DNA of 64,000 nt, taken from assembly GCF_002847345.1 (NCBI RefSeq), contig NZ_LXFV01000006.1, forward strand, positions 186,001 to 250,000, written 5' to 3'. The translations under genes were made by a program, and so were the position numbers. Positions 40,633 to 50,200 of this stretch are shown in pieces (position 1 is the first letter of the stretch; every line of letters starts with the position of its first letter). Below the pieces are notes generated by a model that was given only the letters and a program-made list of their open reading frames with translations, was not told the DNA's origin and did not search any database. The DNA comes from Pectobacterium peruviense (lineage in GTDB: Bacteria > Pseudomonadota > Gammaproteobacteria > Enterobacterales > Enterobacteriaceae).

Positions 40633-41126
40633 ATATTCAACACCAAGATAAAGATGACCATCAGCCACGATTAATGGGATTTACGGAGCTTAAAGGATGG
40701 CTAAGACACCGACATCCTATGGTGTACCTCGATCGTGTTCTTGATTACGAGCCAGGGAAATATATTAAAACACTTATGGCAGTTTCGGGTCAGACAGATG
40801 CTATCGCTGGCCATTTTCCCGAACGCGCTATTTTTCCGGCAAGCCATATGGTGCAGGCCATATCACAATCGGCAATTATTTTATTTCAGCTTTCAACATC
40901 ACCGCTAGCTGATGATGAAATCACGCTAGTAGGCTCAATTAAATCTCGGTTTACACGGGTGGTTGTACCCGGAGATCAAATTATTTTTAATCTCAATTGC
41001 GAAAGTTTGCGAGATAAATTCCTGACCTTTTCCTGTAAAGCAGAAGTCGCAGGTCAAACGGTCGGAATGCTAAAAGGCTCGCTAGTGCGCGAGAATATAT
41101 CCACGCTAGGAGAGCAGTTATGGTAA
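40629..41126 (+). CDS. cfa2: FabZ-like dehydratase Cfa2
   Basis: Cfa2 is a single hotdog-fold dehydratase of the FabZ/FabA type (165 aa) expected to dehydrate a Cfa1-bound intermediate during 2-carboxy-2-cyclopentenone formation. The catalytic histidine is in GHFPERAIFPASH (His62). The acidic partner normally found in the following helix (VEAMAQ in FabZ) is Gln76 here (MVQAISQ). The gene is translationally coupled at both ends: ATGA overlap with cfa1 and 7-bp overlap with cfa3. Confidence 0.87.
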   Translation: MNIQHQDKDDHQPRLMGFTELKGWLRHRHPMVYLDRVLDYEPGKYIKTLMAVSGQTDAIAGHFPERAIFPASHMVQAISQSAIILFQLSTSPLADDEITLVGSIKSRFTRVVVPGDQIIFNLNCESLRDKFLTFSCKAEVAGQTVGMLKGSLVRENISTLGEQLW

Positions 41127-42265
41127 ATCATCACTCACCTGTTTGGGTTACAGGTATGGCCTGGTCTACAGCGTTAGGTGATGAAATACCCACTGTCTGG
41201 CAATACCTGCTAGAGGGTATCTCCGGTATAACCGACCTAGACTCCACATTATCGTTACGTAGTAACCTTGCAGCCCCAATACCAGACATCCCTTTAGAAT
41301 GGGACGGGGCAAGACGTCAACACGCATTAACGGTAAAAACCTTACGTAAAGCGCTTGAGGATGCTTCTATTCCTGCGGATGACCCAGATATTCTCCCAGT
41401 TTTAGGAACCAGCTACGGCCATCATTTAGATTCACCCGATACTTTCTCGTTATCAGAATGGTCAACACAAGCTGTCAAAGCAGTCGGCTGTGTTAAGTCT
41501 CCTATCACGGTAAGTACAGCCTGTTCAGCAGGCTCTGATGCAATTTTAACGGGGCTGAGCTTTATCAAGGCGGGCCTTACCGAAATATGTGTATGCGGGG
41601 GAGCCGATGTACTGACTCTGGGGAAACGGCTCAGCCATTCACGGCTAGGCACAATGTCTAACGATGGCCTACGTGCATTCGATATTAGCCACAATGGTAC
41701 CGTACTCGGTGAAGGTGCTGCCTTTCTGATATTGGAATCCGAAGAGCATGCTAAACGTCGCGGTGCCAAGCCTTACGGAATCCTCGCAGGAGCAGGCTCC
41801 GCAAACGACGCCGCCAGTGCCGTTTCGCCTGATTTATCAGGGCAAAATGTGATGCTTACCGTAGAACGAGCGCTCAATAGCGCAGGTTTAAAACCGGAAG
41901 ATATTTCCATTATAAACGCTCATGGTACAGGAACACAGGTTAACGACAGTGTAGAGGCAAAAGCTTATTCAGCATTTTTTTCCCCCTTGCCACACCCGCC
42001 GATGCTATTCGCCACAAAAGGAGCATTTGGGCATACACTCGGCGCAACGGGAGCCATTGAAGCCATTGCAGTGCTACAGGCATTAAAAACACAAAGGCTT
42101 CCCCCCATTCATGGATTGTATGATCCCATTACCCCCTCCGATTTACCTATCGCCAATCAAAAAAACATGCCTTGCACGGCAACAGCGGGGCTGAGCATAA
42201 CGCTTGGATTTGGTGGATTTAACACCTGTCTGGTTTTCCAAAGTGCAGGGAGCGCAGCACGATGA
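41120..42265 (+). CDS. cfa3: Beta-ketoacyl synthase Cfa3
   Basis: Cfa3 is a discrete type II ketosynthase (381 aa) with an intact Cys-His-His triad: Cys135 in VSTACSAGSDA, His268 in NAHGTGTQ and His305 in KGAFGHTLGATG. It should condense extender units on Cfa1 to build the cyclopentenone precursor. It overlaps cfa2 by 7 bp and cfa4 by 4 bp. Base composition is intermediate between AT-rich cfl/cfa1 and GC-richer cfa5 to cfa7. Confidence 0.9.
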   Translation: MVNHHSPVWVTGMAWSTALGDEIPTVWQYLLEGISGITDLDSTLSLRSNLAAPIPDIPLEWDGARRQHALTVKTLRKALEDASIPADDPDILPVLGTSYGHHLDSPDTFSLSEWSTQAVKAVGCVKSPITVSTACSAGSDAILTGLSFIKAGLTEICVCGGADVLTLGKRLSHSRLGTMSNDGLRAFDISHNGTVLGEGAAFLILESEEHAKRRGAKPYGILAGAGSANDAASAVSPDLSGQNVMLTVERALNSAGLKPEDISIINAHGTGTQVNDSVEAKAYSAFFSPLPHPPMLFATKGAFGHTLGATGAIEAIAVLQALKTQRLPPIHGLYDPITPSDLPIANQKNMPCTATAGLSITLGFGGFNTCLVFQSAGSAAR

Positions 42266-42795
42266 CAAACGTCGAAACATTAACCCTGAAAGCACTCAAC
42301 ATCGTGGGTCATGGGATGGCAAGTACGCCTGATTTGTATACGTACAAACCTGCACAAAAAGCCTCACTTTATGCAGACCCTTTGTCATGGCTTGTTCTTG
42401 AAGCCGTTGAGCAAGCTATCAACGAGCACCGAGATGTCATTACATCGGCCTGCTCTTCTGTGGGGCATATCGCCATTAGCGACCAATGTACTCTCAAGAC
42501 CATACACGACATTTCACAAACACTTCCCTCAGGACACCTTTCACCATTGCGCTTTTCCGGTGCCTGTCCAGGGATGATCATCGGACTTCCATCGCAATTC
42601 CTACGATTTAGTGGTCCGAGTATCGTATGGAGTATGCCACCGGACAACATGCAGCCCTATGCCACAGCATTAGCGCAGCTCTGGCTGGATGAGGGTTCGG
42701 CAACTCACGTCATTATTACCGAACATCGTGTCGACGAATCAGGCCACCACATTCGCAGCGTTGTCGTCACTCAGAGCGGAGGGGAACATCAATGA
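42262..42795 (+). CDS. cfa4: Cfa4, ketosynthase-fragment-like protein of unknown role
   Basis: The 177-aa product occupies the cfa4 position. The function of Cfa4 is unknown, with a cyclase role suggested. By eye the protein looks like a degenerate thiolase-fold half: FSGPSIVWSMPPDNMQPYAT followed by ALAQLWLDEGSATHVIITEHR resembles the nucleophile region and following strand of ketosynthases, but with Met in place of the active-site cysteine. A partner-type (chain-length-factor-like) role with Cfa3 is therefore possible. It overlaps both neighbours by 4 bp. Confidence 0.75.
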   Translation: MTNVETLTLKALNIVGHGMASTPDLYTYKPAQKASLYADPLSWLVLEAVEQAINEHRDVITSACSSVGHIAISDQCTLKTIHDISQTLPSGHLSPLRFSGACPGMIIGLPSQFLRFSGPSIVWSMPPDNMQPYATALAQLWLDEGSATHVIITEHRVDESGHHIRSVVVTQSGGEHQ

Positions 42796-44234
42796 CCTCC
42801 CAACCTACCATCACGCCCAGCTCCGCCCAGCACTTTCTGGACGGGCTTATTCAGGTCGATGTCAATCCGCATGATGCACCATCGTTGGTTTTCGTCGATC
42901 TGGTAAAACACCTTCGTGAACAAGGGATTGAACCCGGCAATCCCGTAATGGTGGCAATCCCGAATAGCGTGCACTTCGCCGTAATCATTTTTGCGCTGTT
43001 GACCATTGGCGCGGTTCCCGTTCTGCTGCCGTCTTCTGCACCAGCGTCTCGTATTTATCGTATCGCGCAGGTAGTTGGTGCCAGAAACCTGATCGCATTA
43101 CACCTTCCCTCTGGGCTGGCGCAAACGCAACCTGCGCAACCTCTGCCGCAATCGGGTCAGTTGATTCGTGTAGAAATATCCCGTGAACACCGTTATCAGC
43201 CGGGCGAGATCATTCTTCTCACATCAGGAACATCCGGTATCTTCAGCGGTTGCTTATTTCATATCAACGATTTATTTCGTAATGCGAGAAATCATGCACA
43301 AGCAGTTGAACAGCGCGCGGAAGATCGGATATTGATCAATCTACCAATGTACTACTCCTATGCTTTCGTCGCACAACTGCTCTCCTCTTTTGCGCTAGGA
43401 AATACGGCGATTATTGCCGGCCCTCCTTTCACGCCAGGCAACTACGAGCGGACGATTGAAACCTACCAAATCACCCAGTCATCCATTACGCCAACAATGG
43501 TTAATGCCTGGTTGCTATCCGGTTCCGAACAGCTTCCAGCTCCGCTGCGACGTCTGACCATCGGCGGAGATGCTCTCTCAGCCAGTTCGGTTGAGGCGAT
43601 TCTATCGCGTAATCCCGGAATCGAACTGTATCTCACCTATGGTTTGACGCAGGCGGGGCCGCGTGTTGCAACACTGGCCGCGCATCGCGCATCGCCCGAT
43701 AAATATGCGTCCGTCGGTAAGCCTTTCCCTGAAGTTAATGTTCACCTGCGTAAGGACAACCCTGACGACAAGGATGGCGAACTCATAGTTGAAACCTATA
43801 CCGGCATGATTCGACGAATCCGCAGTTTGGATGAAGGTATTGATACACCACGCCATGGAGAGCGTCGCATCATCCACACCGGCGATCGTTTCACCATTGA
43901 TGAGGACGGCTATCTTTTCTTTAAACAGCGCAACCCAACCTATGTCATGAGCCGCGGCGAAAAGGTGTGTTTGAAATCGGTCAGTGAAATAGCCGAAACC
44001 ATTGCGGGAGTGTCTCATGCGGAAGCGTGGGTACATAACGATGCCGCCGAGACCGGCGGTGTGGAATTCACGCTGGATGTCTATTGTCAAGACAGCTCAC
44101 TGAGCGAAGGAGAGATTCGACGCCAGCTCGGAAAAATTTTGCTTCGCAGTGAGCAGCCGAAGATTATCACGCTGTATTCCTCTTCAGACATCGGGTGGAG
44201 AAAAACCGCTCGTCAAAACGTCGCCACCAAATAA
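42792..44234 (+). CDS. cfa5: Acyl-CoA ligase-like protein Cfa5
   Basis: Cfa5 is an acyl-adenylating superfamily member (480 aa) thought to activate or transfer the cyclopentenone carboxylate starter. The P-loop-like motif reads LTSGTSGIFSGC (from Thr144), so the usual Pro-Lys-Gly is replaced by Phe-Ser-Gly. The later blocks are present: YYSYAFVAQ, LYLTYGLTQAGPRV and HTGDRF, and a C-terminal Lys in WRKTARQN. It overlaps cfa4 by 4 bp and ends 13 nt before cfa6, whose ribosome site AGGAG follows. Confidence 0.85.
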   Translation: MTSQPTITPSSAQHFLDGLIQVDVNPHDAPSLVFVDLVKHLREQGIEPGNPVMVAIPNSVHFAVIIFALLTIGAVPVLLPSSAPASRIYRIAQVVGARNLIALHLPSGLAQTQPAQPLPQSGQLIRVEISREHRYQPGEIILLTSGTSGIFSGCLFHINDLFRNARNHAQAVEQRAEDRILINLPMYYSYAFVAQLLSSFALGNTAIIAGPPFTPGNYERTIETYQITQSSITPTMVNAWLLSGSEQLPAPLRRLTIGGDALSASSVEAILSRNPGIELYLTYGLTQAGPRVATLAAHRASPDKYASVGKPFPEVNVHLRKDNPDDKDGELIVETYTGMIRRIRSLDEGIDTPRHGERRIIHTGDRFTIDEDGYLFFKQRNPTYVMSRGEKVCLKSVSEIAETIAGVSHAEAWVHNDAAETGGVEFTLDVYCQDSSLSEGEIRRQLGKILLRSEQPKIITLYSSSDIGWRKTARQNVATK

Positions 44235-44247
44235 CAGGAGTTCACGT

Positions 44248-47200
44248 ATGGATGCCTTAAATCTGCCACTTATACTCTCTGGCGAATCAGCGTCGGCGCT
44301 CGCCAGCGTAGCCGAACATTGGCGAACCAAGATCGAATTCCTATCAGACGCTGAATTAACGACGTTTTGTCTGCATCAATTCGCCATTCCGCATGCGGAA
44401 ATTCGTAGCGCCATCTTCGCGACGGATAAAGCCGGGTTGATCAAAGGACTGACGTCACTTTCGCAGGGTCGCGCAGCGCGCAACGTTTTAACAGGGAATG
44501 CGGCGGCGGGGGGAAACCCAGTACTGGTTTTCTCTGGGCAGGGCCCCTTGTGGCCAGGAATGACCTCTGAATTACTCAACGCACTGCCCGCTTATCGTCA
44601 AAGCGCGGATAAAAGCGGTACGCTATTTCAGGACAACCTGAACTGGAACCCAGCAGATGCACTTGCGGCGGGTGAGCCTTTCTCACGTCTGAAACAAATC
44701 CAACCCATACAGTTCACGATATCCTCCGCGCTTGCGGATGCATGGAGAGCTTTTGGCATCCGTGAAGCAGCCGTGGTCGGACATTCTGTCGGCGAAGCAT
44801 CGGCAGCCTATTCCTCTGGCTACTTAAGCCTGGAGGACGCCACCAAACTGGTGACACTGTGGGGAAAAGCGCTCTCAAACATTGAAGGACAAGGTGCGAT
44901 GGTGTCGGTCGCAGCCTCCGTTGAAGATGTTACGCCATTACTCAAAGAGTGGGATGGCAGGCTGGCTATTGCCGCTATCAACAGCAATAAAAGCGTTACA
45001 TTAAGTGGCGGTACAGCAGACACAGAAGCCCTACTCAACAAATTAACTAAAGCGGGATTTTGGGCCTGGAAAGTGCCGGGTGGAGAAGTTGCAGGGCACT
45101 CTCCTCAGGTGGACAGACTTAAAACCGAGGTAATAGCGCACGCGCCGCACGATATTCTCTCTTCAGCGCATGCGGCATACTATTCTTCCGTCTCCGGCGT
45201 GCGCTACAGCAACGAAGATTTTCAGCCAGACTACTGGTATCGTATCCTGCGGGAGCCTGTTTTGTTCGAAAACAGCATCCGGGCATTGATCAACGACGGG
45301 CATCGTCTTTTTATTGAAGTCAGCCCACACCCCGTTCTGACCTCCATCATAGAAGAACATCTGCGCGAAGCCGGCGTTAAAGGCGCCGCCATCTCCACGC
45401 TCGATCGCCGGAAAAACGATCGGGAGGGTTTCCTTCAATCGTTGACTCACGCGTTTATCAACGGCGCATCGGTTGATTGGGCAAGCGTATTCAATCAACT
45501 TCTTCCTGAGCATGCGGAGCACTATCGCACTGCGCTAGCATACGCAAATGAAACCGCGCCCATCGCCAATGAGCCCTCTTCGCTTTCCGCTAATGCATTT
45601 AATACCGCGCTAGACGACAATATCGATCGGTTAGCGCTGCAAGATCGTAGCCCATCGGAACAATATGACATCCTGCTGGAGCTCGTATCACGAGAAATCA
45701 GCGCGCTGCTGGGCGAAACCTTTTCCTCGGACATGCAGGCGTTTCGTGATATTGGATTTACCTCATTGACTGTTGTCGAGTTCTCACGTGGACTCTCAGT
45801 CGCCACAGGGATAGAACTCCCCTCCACGCTTGTTTACGATCACCCGACACCGCGTGCATTAAGCGAGTATCTGAGACAAGCGCTTGGCCTCTCATCATCC
45901 GATGACGAGCAGGAAACACTGGAGACACGTAACCACGATGAACCTATTGCCATCATCGGTATGGCGTGCCGTTATCCCGGCAGCGTAAACAGTCCAGAAG
46001 CATTATGGGATTTACTCGTTAATGAGCGAGATGCAATCGGTGATTACCCGTCGGATCGTGGATGGAATATCACCAAACTGTATGATCCGGAACCGGGCCG
46101 ACTAGGTAAAATATCCACCCGCACCAGCGGATTTTTATATGACGCTCCGCTGTTTGACGCTGGATTTTTCGGCATCTCACCACGTGAAGCCCTGACTCTG
46201 GAACCTCAACAACGACTTCTGCTTGAGGTCTCGTGGGAAGCCATTGAACGGGCAGGAATCGAGCCGTCGAGCTTATATGGTTCCAATACCGGAATATACG
46301 CCGGTATCATGGCGACAGAGTATGGATCTCAGATTCAGCATGCATCAGAAGACGTTTCAGGCTACGGCTATATGGGAACCGCCACTTGCGTCGCCTCCGG
46401 CAGGGTAGCCTATAGCCTTGGCCTGCATGGACCGGCGGTGACCATTGACACCGCCTGCTCCTCCTCGTTAGTTGCTATCCATACAGCCTGTGAAGCGCTA
46501 CGCAGCAATGACTGTAAACTTGCATTAGCGGGCGGTATCACGATTATGCCAACACCAGGCGTACTTATCGACTTCTCCCAACAGCGCGTGCTCGCGCCCG
46601 ATGGCCGTTGCAAAGCCTTTTCTGCGTCAGCGGACGGCGTAGGTCTCTCGGAAGGCATCGGCATGCTATTACTCGAGCCGCTGTCTCAGGCACAGGCCAA
46701 CGGGCATACGGTTCTGGGCGTCATCCGCGGCAGCGCAGTCAATCAGGATGGCGCCTCTAACGGACTGACCGCGCCCAATGGCTCCGCACAACAACAGGTG
46801 ATTCGCCACGCGCTGGCCAACGCAGGCCTGACGCCTCAGGATGTCGATGTGGTTGAAGCGCACGGCACCGGTACTCGTCTTGGCGATCCAATCGAAGCGA
46901 ATGCGCTGATGGCAACCTATGGCCGACATCGCTCAGCCGAACAGCCGTTGCTTCTAGGGTCAATCAAATCCAACATCGGACACACGCAAGCCGCCGCCGG
47001 TGTTGCCGGGCTGATCAAGATGCTGATGGCTTTCCGCCACAATATGTTGCCGCGCAGTCTGCACATTACGGAACCTTCTCATGAAGTCGACTGGTCAAGC
47101 GGTGCGATACAGCTACTCTCAGCTTCGCGCCCTTGGCCGCAGGTCGATCGGCCCTATCGTGCGGCAATCTCTTCATTCGGCGTCTCTGGCACCAATAGTC

Positions 47201-50200
47201 ACCTCATCGTGGAACAACCACCAGTATCGGTGTCGAATGGCCACATGCAGACCGAGGCTGTCACTGTGCCACAGGAGATGCTCTGGCCAATTGCTGCAAA
47301 AACCGATACTGCGCTGCGTAAAAAAGCGGCGCAATTACGGGAGTATCTGGCTAACCAACAAGCTATCGATCCCATTAATGTGGGTTACTCACTCGGTATC
47401 TCACGTAGTCAATTTCCCTACCGAGCCGCCGTCAGAGGTCAATCAAAAGAAGCGCTGTTAAAAGGGCTACAATCGCTTGAAAATGGGCAGGATCACCCGA
47501 CGCTAACTGTCGGTGCCTCCCCCGCCAGCGAATCAGGAAAACTGTTATTCATCTTCCCTGGTCAAGGGTCGCAGTGGCCTGAAATGGGAATGGAGCTGTA
47601 TAACGCCTTTTCCGTTTACCGGCAGGCTATCGACGAAGTTGATGACGCGCTGCGCGCCTATGTCGACTGGTCGCTAATTGACGTGCTGCGTGGTAGCCCA
47701 GACACTCCGCCTTTGGATCGCGTTGACGTCGTGCAGCCAGCGCTTTTCGCGGTGATGACCGCACTGGCTCGCCTCTGGCAATCTTTCGGATTTACGCCGC
47801 ACGCCGTCGTGGGACACTCTCAGGGCGAAATCGCTGCCGCCTATATCGCAGGTGCCTTGTCGCTACAAGATGCGATCAGGATCGTGGCGTTACGATCAAG
47901 ACTGATGCTCAGCCAGTCAGGACACGGTGCCATGGCCACGCTCGGCCTTTCCGAAGAACAGACTCGCGCCCTCCTGACTCCAGATGATGGGGAGATTACC
48001 CTCGCGGTTTTCAACAGCCCGTCAGCAACCGTGGTTTCAGGCGCTGCCACATCGATCGAGGCGCTACTCCGTCGCTGTAAAAAAGAGCGAATCCGCGCCA
48101 AACGCATTGCGGTAGATGTCGCAGGCCATTCTCCTCAGCTCGATACGTTACGCCCTATCCTGATGGAGCTATTTTCCGGTTTAAAACCTAGCGCCACGCG
48201 CATTCCTTTTTACAGTACCGTGGACGGCCACGCGCCCGATATGCCTCTTGATGGCACAACCCTCAACGCCAAATACTGGTGTGACAACCTATGCTGCCCG
48301 GTACGTTTTTTCGACACGATATCGGCATTGAACAAAATGGGTAAAGTAGCCTTTCTGGAGTGCAGCCCGCACGCCGTGTTACTGCCCGCGCTCGAAGAAA
48401 CAACAGACAGCACAGCAACGATCGTCGGTTCGATGCAGCGTAACAAACCCGCCATTGAGTGCCTAACGCAGGCAATGGCACAGTTGTACGTCAACGGACA
48501 TAACCTCAACTGGCGTGCGCTTCATCCTACAGCCAACCTCGTGGATATCCCCACCTATCCTTTCGAGCATCGTCACTACTGGCTGACGCCCCCTGCCGCC
48601 AGCAATGTCGCCACAGTCGGACAACGACCGACGGAGCATGCATTACTCAGTGCAATCATCGACCTTCCAGACGACGAAGGCATGCTGCTGACCGGGCGTA
48701 TTGGGCTAGCCAGTCAGCCCTGGCTCGCCGATCACGCTGCCACTGGTGTTGCTCTGGTTCCAGGAACCGCTTATCTGGATATGGTGCGCTATGCCGCGTT
48801 ACTCACGGACTACCAAAAAATCGAGGAAGTAGTGATACAAACGCCGCTGGTGCTGCCTGAACAAGGGGAGTTGGATCTGCAACTCAGAGTCGGACGGCCT
48901 GACGATCGAGGGCAACGTACCGTTACGATCCATGCACGGCATCATAGCGACGAGGAGAACGCCCCCCCGGAATGGACACTGTACGCCAACGCGTTATTAC
49001 AGCGCGATGCCTCAAAACAGGTACAACGCCCATTCGACAACGCGGACTGGCCGCCAGCCGGCAGTGAGCCGTTGGATCTCGCCCACCTTCATCAACGGCT
49101 CTCTGCCGCTGGATATGAATATGGTTCAGCCTTCAAAGGGCTTAGTGCAGCCTGGCGCAATGGCGATAGCCTGTATGCCGAAGCCAGTTTGCCTGAAGAA
49201 CTGTCGACGAACGGACACCTTCTGCATCCTGCGCTGCTCGATACCGTACTGCATACCATCGCGCTGCCCGATGGCGCAAACGATGATGCGACAACGCTGC
49301 GGCTACCGTTCGCGTTGAGCGGTGTGACGATAGCCGACAAGCAACCACGTCAGCTACGCGCACGTTTGCATTTGAAAACTCAAGATAATATCAGCCTGAT
49401 TGCCACTGATGAGACGGGTGAAACGGTCGTTTCCATTGAAACGCTTAGCTTACGGGAAACCACACGGGATAATCTGCGCAATCAGTTACGCATCCAGCCA
49501 GAGTATGACCTGCTGCGCACGACCTGGAGCCCGCTGCCCAGCGCGTCTAAAGCAAAAGACGTTTCTTCTACCGCCAGTTGGGCGTTACTTGATACCGAAG
49601 CCAGCCCGCTAGACATCACCGCCCGCTATGATTCACTGTCGGCCTTAAACGCGGCACTGGCGTCATCCACGGCACCAACGGTACTCGTTTGGCCGTTGCC
49701 AGGTAACAATCCGGCGCAGACTGACGATGTACCACTCACCACTCGTGCGCTATGCGAGCAGGTTATCAACCACCTGCAACCCTGGCTGGCCGATGAAAGC
49801 ATGGCCAACACCACACTGCTGGTGATCACACGCCATGCGACAGAGCACGGTTCACATGAACGGCTAGATGTCGCACAGAGCAGCGCATGGGCGTTACTCC
49901 ACTCGGCACAGAACGAGAACCCAGGCCGCATCGTACTGCTTGATACCGATCGTCCTCTCATCGATACCGCATTACTCAGCGCAGCGCTGGCTAGCGATCG
50001 TCCACAATTGGCACTGCGCCAGGGGCAACTGCTCATTCCGCATCTGACCAGAACAGTGAAAACCGGACTGTTAACCCCACCGACCGACAGCACTCTGTGG
50101 CGTCTGGATATTGCGGACGCCGGGAATCTCGACAACCTGGTGCTGAAACCCGCTCCTGAAGCTGGCACGCCGCTCGGTAAGGAACAAATTCGGCTCAGCG

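Noticed and set aside
44149..44247. Upstream extension of cfa6
   Set aside because: Those codons overlap the end of cfa5 and have no ribosome site; ATG 44248 has AGGAG at good spacing.
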